A stretch of 33,028 bases of DNA from Burkholderiaceae bacterium (GTDB taxonomy: Bacteria; Pseudomonadota; Gammaproteobacteria; Burkholderiales; Burkholderiaceae_C), in NCBI GenBank assembly GCA_014879655.1, contig JACSRS010000044.1, forward strand, positions 1 through 33,028, written 5' to 3'. The position numbers and the translations under genes were made by a program. The notes under the pieces were generated by a model. It searched no databases. It saw only the letters and a list, made by a program, of their open reading frames with translations, and was not told where the DNA came from. Shown here piece after piece: positions 7,068-15,225 of the stretch (positions are counted from its first letter, which is position 1; every line of letters begins with the position of its first letter).

Positions 7068-9410
7068 ATGACCATCACCGCATCCGACATCAAGCTGCTC
7101 GAATCCGAGCGCATGCGCGACACCAGCGACGGCGGCGGCCGGCGCACCAGCCGCGTCATCCCCGACGGCGTGCCAGGCAACATTTTCCCCAAGGTGAGCC
7201 GGCTCGACAGCGTCTACGGCCGCGTCAACCTGCGCAAGATCTATGGCGCGGTCGTCACTGTCAACCTGGACGTGTACGCCGGCGCCCACGCCATCATTTC
7301 CGACGCGCCTGACAACGACAAAATCCATGCCGCGCTGTTCAGCACAGGCTCCGAGTTTGACGACCGCACCGCCGCGCGTGACCGTATCGAGAGCTATGTG
7401 ATCGCCGGTCCCGAGTCGCGCATGGTCATCTATGGCCGCCAGCTGGTCGGACAGGGGGCCGTGCTGGTGTACCAGTCCACCGACGAACCGCTGCCCGAAG
7501 TTGGCGACGTCTTCTGCCTGAGCAAGGAAGCCGCTGGCGTCACGGCGTACCAGCAGTACGTCCGCGTCACGGACATTTCGCACGAAGTGCGCACCCTGGT
7601 GGATGACCGTGGCGAGTTCCGTGCTCGGGTGGTCACGCTGCGCATTGGCAGCACCTTGCGGTACGAGTTTTCCGGCCCCAGCGTGCCATCGCGTTTCAGC
7701 AACGTGGCGCGCGAGTCACTGGTGCGGTTGACCACCGTGGCCGATGCCTCGCGCTACTTTGGCATCCAGCCGCTCACGCTTGACGCTGAAACCGGCGCGC
7801 TGAGCGTGCAGGTTGCGTCGGTTTACACACAGATCGTGCCCACCACCAACCGTGAGACGCCGCTGTCGAACATCACGATGGTAGGCGCGTCCAGCCGTGT
7901 GCCCATCGCGACCGAGCCAATCGGCCCCGTGACGCTGGCAAAAACTGTGCTTCCATACCCGGCGGGCATCACGCTGCGTCTGCCCAAGTTGCCCAAGCCC
8001 GGCACCGTGGTTGTCAAAGTGCCGGGGCGCACCAATGTTGGCGTTTTTACGGTGTTCTCAGATTTGGGCAATGGGACGTCTTCCCGCACGTCAGAGGTTC
8101 AGTGGGGCTACCTCGAACCTGGCGACGCCATGCCGACGAGCATGACGATTGACTATGAAGCTGGCACCGTTTTCATTTCAATGGCCGGCGCCGAGTTCGG
8201 GGCACTGTCGAATGCGGCGGTGCGAAACATTGTGTTGACCTACCTGCCCGCCGTGGACGTGTCGCGCCCCGCGCATACCATGAACATCCCCGTCACCCTG
8301 GCAACGCGCGGCACGGTGTACGCGCAAACATTGCTGCCCATCCCGTACCCGGGCAGTTTGTCGCTCTCTTACCGCGCCCTGGGCAAGTGGTACACGCTGC
8401 GAGACAACGGCGCGGGCGAGCTCAGCGGCAGTGACGCCGCCTACGGCACCGGCAGTGTGGACAACGTCACCGGCGCGCTGGTGGTCACGCTGGGCGCGCT
8501 GCCCGATGCGGGTTCGTCGGTCATCATCACCTGGGGGTCATCGGTCCACGTGACCCAGCGCAACAAGGCGTTCATCGAGCCGCCGGTGTTTCGCCACGCA
8601 CTGCCCGACACCGGCATCGAGCCCGGCACCGTGTCGATCAGCTGGGATGTGAACTACCGAGACGTGAACGGCAACGTGACCAGTACGGTCGAACAGTCGC
8701 TGACGGACGATGGCGATGGCAACCTGACGGGCGACGGCATCGGCCGCATCGTCTACTCCACCGGCAGCCTGTGGTTCTTGCCCAGCAAGTTGCCCGACCC
8801 CGGCAGCACACCGGTGATTGACTATGAAAAGTCTGCCATGGTGGAAGACGCTTTCAGCCCGTCGGCTGACGGCGCCGGAATGATCAGCGTGACGCTCACT
8901 GACGGACCGGCCGTGCCAGGCAGCGTGACCGTGCTGTGGCAGACCACGCGCGACAAGACGGTTGAAGAAAAGACGGGTGCGTCGTCCAACAACGTGGCCT
9001 ACCTGGTCACGCCGGTGGCAGACCCTGCCACACCCACGGTGGGCGGCGCGGGCGTGACGCCGGTGTCGCCCGCGCCGGAGGCCCCCATCTATGAAGGCAC
9101 CCTGCCCGGCACCAGCTATCCGCTGATCGGCGCCACCTTGAACAACTCGCTCGGCTTGCCGGTGAAGTTTCAGCCCTACAGCGGCGCCAGCCCCTACAGC
9201 GCGGCCTATCACGTCAACGCGGCCACCGGTCAATTCATCGTGCACATCCCCGAGTCGGTCACCACCTGGGGTGGTGTGCCTATCGCGGCGGCAGACCGCC
9301 TGCCAACCATCCCGGGTAACACGGCCCCAGCCACCACCTACACGTACGCCGCCACGGGCATGACCTTGCAACCCGGTGGCTACTACGCGGGCGTCGCCTC
9401 GGGCGGATAA
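7068..9410 (+). CDS. Large modular virion protein (tail tip or fibre region)
   Basis: The 780-residue product has an N-terminal domain of about 270 residues (starting MTITASDIKLLESERM, containing GVPGNIFPKVSRLDSVYGRVNLRKIYGAV) followed by repeated beta-sandwich-like modules. At least three modules share the pattern D-x-G-x-G-x-L...G-x-(hydrophobic)-x-Y-x-TG-x-(hydrophobic)3...LP-x-x-G: around 8059-8250, 8360-8550 and 8635-8838, with a weaker one at about 8846-8960. The C-terminus is glycine- and proline-rich (GNTAPATTYTYAATG). The next gene carries the same module type. It is most likely a tail-tip or baseplate-like structural protein. No catalytic motif is visible, so enzymatic activity is not claimed. 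Confidence 0.7.
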   Translation: MTITASDIKLLESERMRDTSDGGGRRTSRVIPDGVPGNIFPKVSRLDSVYGRVNLRKIYGAVVTVNLDVYAGAHAIISDAPDNDKIHAALFSTGSEFDDRTAARDRIESYVIAGPESRMVIYGRQLVGQGAVLVYQSTDEPLPEVGDVFCLSKEAAGVTAYQQYVRVTDISHEVRTLVDDRGEFRARVVTLRIGSTLRYEFSGPSVPSRFSNVARESLVRLTTVADASRYFGIQPLTLDAETGALSVQVASVYTQIVPTTNRETPLSNITMVGASSRVPIATEPIGPVTLAKTVLPYPAGITLRLPKLPKPGTVVVKVPGRTNVGVFTVFSDLGNGTSSRTSEVQWGYLEPGDAMPTSMTIDYEAGTVFISMAGAEFGALSNAAVRNIVLTYLPAVDVSRPAHTMNIPVTLATRGTVYAQTLLPIPYPGSLSLSYRALGKWYTLRDNGAGELSGSDAAYGTGSVDNVTGALVVTLGALPDAGSSVIITWGSSVHVTQRNKAFIEPPVFRHALPDTGIEPGTVSISWDVNYRDVNGNVTSTVEQSLTDDGDGNLTGDGIGRIVYSTGSLWFLPSKLPDPGSTPVIDYEKSAMVEDAFSPSADGAGMISVTLTDGPAVPGSVTVLWQTTRDKTVEEKTGASSNNVAYLVTPVADPATPTVGGAGVTPVSPAPEAPIYEGTLPGTSYPLIGATLNNSLGLPVKFQPYSGASPYSAAYHVNAATGQFIVHIPESVTTWGGVPIAAADRLPTIPGNTAPATTYTYAATGMTLQPGGYYAGVASGG

Positions 9411-9419
9411 GGAATCACC

Positions 9420-11255
9420 ATGCCAGAGATCTCATCACGAACTTTCAGCGAATCCAGCAGCAGCGCCAGCAGCTATGAGGGCAACATCGTCGTGGCCAAG
9501 ACTGCCACCGATGACGGCGCGGGCAACTTCCTGGGGGTTCAATACGGCGCCATCAACTATGCAACGGGTCTGCTCACGTTCAAGCCCACCGATGTAATCG
9601 TGCGCAACACCTGGACGGATTCGACGGGCGGCACCAGCGTGGGCGGCAACGCAGAGAGCAGCAGCAGTGGCAACACCTGGTCGTCGACCGCCGTGAACGA
9701 CGCATGGGGCGCATCGGTGGTGCGCGTGCGCTACCGCAAAGACACCGGCACCCCGGCGGTGCGGCAAGACACCATGGACCCGCAGCCCATGGTGATCAAC
9801 CTGACCCCGCGCAATGCCGAGACTATCGTGCCCGGATCGGTGGGCTTCTGGTTTGCGGGCTGGTACTACGAAGACCGCAGCGACGGCCTGCTGTGGACCA
9901 ACATCAACACCGTGACCGACGTGGGCACAGTGGCTGGTGTCATCAACTACCAGAGCGGCCTGGCCACCATCGGCTGGTGGAATGCTGGCTACAACTTCAC
10001 CGGGCAACAGGCGGTTCGCATCGCCACCTTGCTCACGGCCTATGGCGAGTGGGCGGCCGAGCGTGCGTTCTTCCGCACAGCCGGCTCGCCGCTGCGCCCG
10101 GCCAGCCTGTTCGTGCAGGCCACGGCCGAAGACGGCACGTTGATGACTGGCACAGCAGACGCCAACGGCAACATCACCGGCACCTGGATGCGCGGCAGCG
10201 TGCAGCAGGAAATGGGCGTGGTGCGCGTTGAATTCGGCCAGATGGTGACAGCGGCAGGCAACGAGGCCGAGCCCTGGTACAGCGAGTCGGCGGTGGTGGG
10301 CGGCATGATCTGGCGGCCCAAAAGCACCATCCCGGCGACGATCCGTTACAACGCCGTGGTGCTGGCCAACCTGCCGCTCAATGCCGACATATTGGGCATT
10401 GACCCGGTGCGCCTGCCCACTGACGGGCGCGTGCCCATCTACCGCCCTGCTGACGTGGTGGTGCTGCACAGCACGCTCACCACCACGCTGCCAGAAACAG
10501 CCGCGGCTGCCGCAACCTACAGCGCGGGGCGAACCAGCCTGTCAGACCTGTGGGTGCTGGACGCCGAGGGTGCAGCCGTTGACACGTCGCACTACGTGGC
10601 CGACCTGGCGGCGGGCACGATCACCATGGCCGCTGACCTGGACCTGGGCGCAACGCCGCAGCCGCTGGTGATCCGCCACCGCATCGAAGAACTGAACCTG
10701 CTGAGCGACGTGCAGATCAACGGTCAGCTCACGCTGACAACGCCGCTGGGCCGGGCGTTCGACGCGTCTGACGCCTGGCTTTCCAGCGCCCTGCTTTTTG
10801 GCGACCTGCAGGCGCGCGTGACCAACTTGTTCGACCAGAACACCTGGACCAGCGTGTGGAGCAACGCGCTGATCGGCACGCAGGCCACCGGGCAATTCAA
10901 CGACATTGACTTTCCCGTTGAAGTCTTCAACGAAGGCGCTGTGTCTGAGCGCTGGCGCATCAACTTCACCAGTTCCACCGCCTTCCAGGTGATTGGTGAA
11001 AACCTTGGCGTGATAGCCACCGGCACCACCAGCGCTGATCTTCAAGTGTCGAACACGCTCACCGGCCTGCCTTACTTCACCTTGCGTGCGGCCGGATGGG
11101 GTGCCGGTTGGGCGGCAGGCAACCAGTTGCGCTTCAACACCATCGGGGCCACCGCGCCCATCTGGATCGCTCGCACAGTGCTCCCTGGCGCAACACTCAG
11201 CGGCGACAGCATTGACCTTCAACTCCGTGGCGATGTAGACGCCGAAGAAAGCTAA
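9420..11255 (+). CDS. Large modular virion protein, partner of the preceding gene
   Basis: This 611-residue protein starts with a serine-rich segment (RTFSESSSSASSYEGN), then the module DDGAGNFLGVQYGAINYATG near residues 26-46. Related modules follow near 9841-10000 (VAGVINYQSGLATIGWW) and 10108-10250 (ADANGNITGTWMRGSVQQ). The middle has further beta-rich segments, and the last 120 residues (AVSERWRINFTSSTAFQVIGE onward) form a separate region that looks like a domain binding or displaying on the particle surface. It follows the 780-residue gene by 9 bp with an AAGGAA ribosome site. The shared modules suggest duplication and that the two proteins pack together in the tail tip. The exact role is unknown. 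Confidence 0.7.
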   Translation: MPEISSRTFSESSSSASSYEGNIVVAKTATDDGAGNFLGVQYGAINYATGLLTFKPTDVIVRNTWTDSTGGTSVGGNAESSSSGNTWSSTAVNDAWGASVVRVRYRKDTGTPAVRQDTMDPQPMVINLTPRNAETIVPGSVGFWFAGWYYEDRSDGLLWTNINTVTDVGTVAGVINYQSGLATIGWWNAGYNFTGQQAVRIATLLTAYGEWAAERAFFRTAGSPLRPASLFVQATAEDGTLMTGTADANGNITGTWMRGSVQQEMGVVRVEFGQMVTAAGNEAEPWYSESAVVGGMIWRPKSTIPATIRYNAVVLANLPLNADILGIDPVRLPTDGRVPIYRPADVVVLHSTLTTTLPETAAAAATYSAGRTSLSDLWVLDAEGAAVDTSHYVADLAAGTITMAADLDLGATPQPLVIRHRIEELNLLSDVQINGQLTLTTPLGRAFDASDAWLSSALLFGDLQARVTNLFDQNTWTSVWSNALIGTQATGQFNDIDFPVEVFNEGAVSERWRINFTSSTAFQVIGENLGVIATGTTSADLQVSNTLTGLPYFTLRAAGWGAGWAAGNQLRFNTIGATAPIWIARTVLPGATLSGDSIDLQLRGDVDAEES

Positions 11256-11257
11256 AT

Positions 11258-11674
11258 ATGGCAAATTTCCGACTTGCAACAGGTGCCGCTGCCGTCTTGG
11301 CGGCAGCGTTGATCGCTGACTTGGACAGCGACACCGACCCCGGCTACATCGAGCTTTACACCGGCACGCAACCCGCTGGACCAGGCACGGCAGTGACCGA
11401 TCAGACGCTGCTGGGCACCGCGGTGCTCAGTGCAGACCCCAGCGCCACGAACAGCGGCGGGCTGATCACCTTCAACGCGATCACGCAGGACGACGCTGCC
11501 GACGCATCTGGCACGGCAACGTGGATGCGTCTCTACCGTGGGGATGACACGGCATTCGCTGACATGGACGTTGGCGACCTGGCAAGCAGTGCCACCGCAA
11601 AAATGAACACCGTGACGGTAGTTGCTGGCGGACCGATCAAGATCAACGCCTTCACGATCCAGATCGGGGGCTGA
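11258..11674 (+). CDS. Small phage structural protein, uncharacterised
   Basis: The 138-residue protein starts two bases after the previous stop and ends two bases before the LamG gene, so it is tightly packed in the tail-tip operon. It begins MANFRLATGAAAVLAAALIADLDSD; the hydrophobic alanine stretch is short and is probably a helix rather than a membrane anchor. The rest is beta-like with the segment GYIELYTGTQPAGPGTAV and a C-terminal IKINAFTIQIGG. Proteins of this type are frequent in phage fibre regions. They may be assembly partners or small receptor-facing subunits, but the function is not known. Confidence 0.65.
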   Translation: MANFRLATGAAAVLAAALIADLDSDTDPGYIELYTGTQPAGPGTAVTDQTLLGTAVLSADPSATNSGGLITFNAITQDDAADASGTATWMRLYRGDDTAFADMDVGDLASSATAKMNTVTVVAGGPIKINAFTIQIGG

Positions 11675-11676
11675 GC

Positions 11677-12570
11677 ATGGCGGGTGATGCCAACTACGCA
11701 AACGTAAAGCTACTGCTGCATGGCAACGGTGTAAACGGCTCAACCACGTTCATCGACAACAGCCCGGTCACGCGAACTGTCACAGCTTACGGTAACGCAC
11801 AGATCAGCACCGCGCAGAGCAAGTTTGGTGGCGCGTCAATGCTGTTCGACGGTAGCGGGGACTACCTGTCGGTGCCCGATAGTGCTGATTGGGACTTCGG
11901 CACGGGCGACTTCACCGTTGAGCTGTGGGTGCGGTTTACCTCGCACGCGAGTGTAATGACGCTCGTTTGCAACTACCTGAACTCGTCGGTTGGTTGGTCG
12001 TTGCAGCGACGGAACGACGCCAACACCATTCGCTTCGGCAACGGCGACGGGGCGCTGCTGGATGTTTTATGGACGCCCACCGACGGGGTTTGGTATCACC
12101 TCGCCATTTCACGCAACGGGACGGCACTACGCGCTTTTGTGGACGGCACGCAAGTCGGCAGCACCGTGACGAACTCTACGAATATCACGGGCTCAACCAA
12201 CCCGCTCTTGGTCGGTGCGCTCTTTTTTGGGTCGTACTTGCAATTTTTCGCCGGGCACCTCGAAGATTTACGGATCACCAAAGGTGCCGCTCGGTACACG
12301 GCTGACTTCACCGCGCCGACGAGAGCGCACCCGGACGGGCTGGGCGAAATCGAAGGCGTTGTTCGCGACGATACAAACACGCCGTGCGGCAGAACTGTGC
12401 GCGCGTACCGGCGCGACACCGGGGCGCTCGTCGGCAGCACGGTAAGCGACGCGACGCTAGGCACGTACCGGATTGGTTGCCCCACACTGGACGAGGTTTA
12501 CCGCGTTGTGCTGGACGACAGCGGCGGCACGCTCTACAACGACCTGATCGACCGGGTAGTCCCGGCGTAG
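11677..12570 (+). CDS. LamG-like (concanavalin A fold) tail protein
   Basis: Residues about 5-215 show the hallmarks of a laminin-G-like jelly roll (LamG_3 type): LLLHGNGVNGSTTFIDNSP, FGGASMLFDGSGDYLSVPDS, DFTVELWVRF, GVWYHLAISRNGTALRAFVDG and the closing LEDLRITKGAARYT. Such domains bind carbohydrates and are common in phage tail fibres. Residues about 222-297 form a different domain (GEIEGVVRDDTNTPCGRTVR, then AYRRDTGALVGSTVSD) that resembles a carboxypeptidase-regulatory-like beta-sandwich. This C-terminal domain is repeated at the end of the next gene. The protein most likely contributes to host surface recognition. The fold call is strong, the receptor is unknown. Confidence 0.85.
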   Translation: MAGDANYANVKLLLHGNGVNGSTTFIDNSPVTRTVTAYGNAQISTAQSKFGGASMLFDGSGDYLSVPDSADWDFGTGDFTVELWVRFTSHASVMTLVCNYLNSSVGWSLQRRNDANTIRFGNGDGALLDVLWTPTDGVWYHLAISRNGTALRAFVDGTQVGSTVTNSTNITGSTNPLLVGALFFGSYLQFFAGHLEDLRITKGAARYTADFTAPTRAHPDGLGEIEGVVRDDTNTPCGRTVRAYRRDTGALVGSTVSDATLGTYRIGCPTLDEVYRVVLDDSGGTLYNDLIDRVVPA

Positions 12571-12574
12571 CGGC

Positions 12575-13246
12575 ATGGCCTACACCCGCCCGTCAGCCAG
12601 CGCGGCAGACGCCACATTTGTTGGCGCTGCGGCCTACACCCGACCGTCAGCCAGCGCTGCAAATGCCGGCTTTGCGGCAGCCTCATTCGATCTTGAGGTC
12701 CACGCCAGCATCAGCATCACTGCCGGCGCAACGGCTGCCCACGGTGTTGCCGGCACGAGTGTTGCCGTTGTCCCGATCACCTCAAGCCTTGACGTTGAGC
12801 ACACCGCAAGCGACTTTGTTGTCACGGTCGCTGCCATCTTGCCGCTCCTGGCTGGTGCCGCCGTTGCGCACGGCATGGCAGGCAACGTGGCCGCATCCGT
12901 TGGGCTCACAGCCGGGGCGGCAGCGGGGCATGGTATTGCGGGCGAAGGGGTGGCCTCGATTGGGCTATCGGCGTCCATTTCCGCCGCCATTGAGCGCTAC
13001 GAACTGAGCGGTGAAGTGCGGCTCGAAGGCATCTTGGTCAACCGTCGCGTGCGCGCATATCGGCGCGACACTGGCGTGATGGTGTCTGAGGCTGACACCG
13101 TGGCGGGTCGCTTCAAGTTGCCGGCCGGGTTCACAGCCGGTGTTGAGTTCTTTGTGGTGCCGGTGGACCTGGATGAAGGCGCTACAGACTGGTCGCCGCC
13201 CGTTGCGAACCGGGTCGTACCGATCATGGCGTCAGACACGGCATGA
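12575..13246 (+). CDS. Repeat-containing tail protein with the shared C-terminal domain
   Basis: The 223-residue product starts with two copies of AYTRPSASAA(D/N)A, a pattern I associate with phage tail-tip proteins. A low-complexity region of hydrophobic repeats follows (AHGVAGTSVAVV, AHGMAGNVAASVGLTAGA, GHGIAGEGVASIGLSA). The last about 80 residues (SGEVRLEGILVNRRVRAYRR, DTGVMVSEADT, NRVVPI) match the end of the LamG protein before it. The last four bases overlap the start of the next gene (ATGA), so translation is probably coupled. The function is unknown, but the gene lies in the tip/fibre cluster. Repeats of this kind may bind neighbouring subunits in the tail tip. Confidence 0.7.
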   Translation: MAYTRPSASAADATFVGAAAYTRPSASAANAGFAAASFDLEVHASISITAGATAAHGVAGTSVAVVPITSSLDVEHTASDFVVTVAAILPLLAGAAVAHGMAGNVAASVGLTAGAAAGHGIAGEGVASIGLSASISAAIERYELSGEVRLEGILVNRRVRAYRRDTGVMVSEADTVAGRFKLPAGFTAGVEFFVVPVDLDEGATDWSPPVANRVVPIMASDTA

Positions 13247-14916
13247 GCGCGCAACTCGGTTCAGCCGTCCTTCTCGGCTACGGCCCGCAGGGGGTGCAGC
13301 AGAGTGGCAGCGCGCTGGTGCTCGGCTACACGCCACCCCCTGCGGAAAGCCGGCGCGTGGCAGCCGGTGTGCATTTCCCTTGGGGTCGGGCTGCGTTGGT
13401 GAAGCCCACCACGCGCGCGGCGCACCAAGCGGCCGACTCAGCGACGCACCGGGTGTTCGGCAAGTGGGGGTCGGGGCACACCAGGAACCGTCAGAAGTTG
13501 TCGCCTTGGGGAAAAAGTCGCCGCACAGACACTGGCAAGGCATCGCCGTGGCTCGGCCCCATGTTCGTCCTGCAGCCCCAAGACCTGATTCCGTGGGGCA
13601 AGTCGCGCAAGACGGATCAGCAGCGCAACGCTCACTGGCTCGGCCCGTTGGCTGTGTTGCAGCCGCAAGACCTGATCCCATGGGGCAAGTCACGCGCCGA
13701 AGATCAGCAGCGCAACGCCCACTGGCTCGGCCCATTGGCTGTGTTGCAGCCGCAAGACCTGATCCCTTGGGGCAAGTCACGCAAGACGGACATGGCGCAA
13801 TGGATTCCCTGGACGCGATACAGCCGACAACTGAGCTCCAGTTGGATGGTCATTGCCCCAGTCGACCCCGGCCCCGCGCCCGACGCGCTTTTCTACATCC
13901 TGCCTGCGAGGTTCTACATGACCGTTCACAACCTGTACGCCGAGCGCCTGCCCGACAGCGCCGACGTGCCCATTTACTTGACCACCATCGGGGCCGATGC
14001 CGGCTCCTTCGCCTGGTCATTCACCGCCAGCGGCCCGCCGGCGCTGTTTGACCTGCTGGCGCCTGTGGACGGCCTGCCGGCGCAGATCCGCATCATGGTC
14101 GACGGCATCGCCTTCGTCTTTGCCGTCGAGAGCCGCCGCCGCAGCGAGAAATTTGGCCAGCGCGCCGTCAGCATTGCCGGGCGCAGCGCCACCGCGCTGG
14201 TGGGCGCGCCCTGGCAGCGTGAGACGGCCCGCAGCGCCGCCGTCCCGTACACCGCCCAGCAGCTGGCCGCTGCCGCGCTGGACCTGAGCGGCGTGGCGCT
14301 GGACTGGGGCCTGACCGACTGGCTGGTGCCCGCCGGCGCCTGGAGCCACCAGGGCACGCCGCTGGCCGCCGTGATGGCCATTGCCCAGGCGGCAGGCGGC
14401 TATGTGCTGAGCCACCGCAGCGCGCCCACGCTGCTCACCCGCCACCCGTACCCCACCGCGCCGTGGTCATGGGGCGCGGGCGCGGCTGACGTAGAGATTG
14501 CGCCCGACGCGCTGATTACCGTGGCGGCCGAAGAGCGCGGCGGCAACGACATCAACGCCGTGTACGCCAGCGGCACCACCACCGGTGTGCTGGCACGCGT
14601 GCTGCGCACCGGCACGGCGGGTGACAAGCTGGCCGCCATGGTGACCGACCCGCTCATCACCCACGTGGACGCCGCCCGCCAGCGCGGCCTGGCGGTACTG
14701 GGTGCGGCCGGCGCCAAGCAGGCCATCACCCTGGAGCTGCCCGTGCTGACCGGCGCCGGCGGCGACCCCGGCATTCTGGACGTGGGCCAGCTGGTGCAGA
14801 TCAACGCCGCCACGCCCTGGCGTGCCCGCGTGCGCGCCGTGAGCGTGAGCGCCCGCATGGCCAGCGTGCGCCAGAGCGTCACCCTGGAGCGCCATCTGGA
14901 AATGGAGGAAGTCTGA
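13243..14916 (+). CDS. Tail hub-like protein with a tandem-repeat N-terminal region
   Basis: The N-terminal about 210 residues contain WGKSR repeats, including three units of 29 residues (the last cut to 23). The C-terminal about 340 residues (from FYMTVHNLYAERLPD) resemble phage tail-hub or baseplate hub proteins: a beta start with SFAWSFTASG, IRIMVDGIAFVFAVESRRR, the helix-rich middle AAALDLSGVALDWGLTDWL, and a terminal beta region ending VTLERHLEMEEV. It is therefore a two-part protein joining a repetitive surface or linker region to a hub domain. It overlaps the previous gene by four bases and the next by one, so all are translationally coupled. The hub assignment is from general pattern only and may be wrong in detail. 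Confidence 0.65.
   Translation: MSAQLGSAVLLGYGPQGVQQSGSALVLGYTPPPAESRRVAAGVHFPWGRAALVKPTTRAAHQAADSATHRVFGKWGSGHTRNRQKLSPWGKSRRTDTGKASPWLGPMFVLQPQDLIPWGKSRKTDQQRNAHWLGPLAVLQPQDLIPWGKSRAEDQQRNAHWLGPLAVLQPQDLIPWGKSRKTDMAQWIPWTRYSRQLSSSWMVIAPVDPGPAPDALFYILPARFYMTVHNLYAERLPDSADVPIYLTTIGADAGSFAWSFTASGPPALFDLLAPVDGLPAQIRIMVDGIAFVFAVESRRRSEKFGQRAVSIAGRSATALVGAPWQRETARSAAVPYTAQQLAAAALDLSGVALDWGLTDWLVPAGAWSHQGTPLAAVMAIAQAAGGYVLSHRSAPTLLTRHPYPTAPWSWGAGAADVEIAPDALITVAAEERGGNDINAVYASGTTTGVLARVLRTGTAGDKLAAMVTDPLITHVDAARQRGLAVLGAAGAKQAITLELPVLTGAGGDPGILDVGQLVQINAATPWRARVRAVSVSARMASVRQSVTLERHLEMEEV
13549..13791 (+). repeat. 87-bp in-frame tandem repeats coding WGKSR units
   Basis: Copies at 13549-13635, 13636-13722 and the partial 13723-13791 encode the 29-residue unit WLGP-x-x-VLQPQDLIPWGKSR followed by x-x-DQQRNAH. 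A related unit with SPWGKSRRTD precedes them. Copies 2 and 3 are nearly identical at the DNA level, which points to recent duplication or unequal exchange. Confidence 0.9.
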
Positions 14917-15158
14917 TGAACCTGCCCGCCACCAACCTGTACCGCGCCCTGCGCGAACTGCTGCCCGAGCCGCCCCTGCAGGTGGCCACCGTGGCCGCCG
15001 TGCACACCAGCGAGGGCGCCAGCACCGTCACTTGGCCCGGCGGCGCGCAGCAGCGCGTGCGCGGCACCAGCGTGGCCGTTGCCGCCCTGGCCTTTGTGCG
15101 CGACGGCGTCATCGAGGGCCCGGCGCCGGCGCTGACGTTTGAGACCATCGAGGTCTGA
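14916..15158 (+). CDS. Small phage tail/baseplate-associated protein
   Basis: An 80-residue protein starting MNLPATNLYRALRELLPEPP. The rest looks like a small beta barrel (LQVATVAAVHTSEGASTVTW, PGGAQQRVRGTSVAVAALAF), ending PALTFETIEV. Its ATG overlaps the stop of the hub-like gene by one base (TGATG), so the two are probably translated together. Small proteins of this kind often follow hub genes in phage tail clusters and may cap or fold the hub. Proof is lacking, and no known family is named here. An intrinsic terminator lies 21 bp downstream and appears to end this structural gene series. Confidence 0.65.
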   Translation: MNLPATNLYRALRELLPEPPLQVATVAAVHTSEGASTVTWPGGAQQRVRGTSVAVAALAFVRDGVIEGPAPALTFETIEV

Positions 15159-15179
15159 GCCATGACCGCCCCCAACGCA

Positions 15180-15204
15180 GCCCGCCTTGTGCGGGCCTTT
15201 TTTT
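15180..15204 (+). terminator. Intrinsic terminator between structural and lysis genes
   Basis: A 6-bp GC stem (GCCCGC / GCGGGC, arms 15180-15185 and 15191-15196) with a CTTGT loop is followed by a C and a run of seven T residues. It lies between the 80-residue tail gene and the lysis cassette on the same strand. An oddity is that it sits inside what would be one late transcript. Confidence 0.85.
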
Positions 15205-15225
15205 GTCTGCAATCGGAGGAAAACC

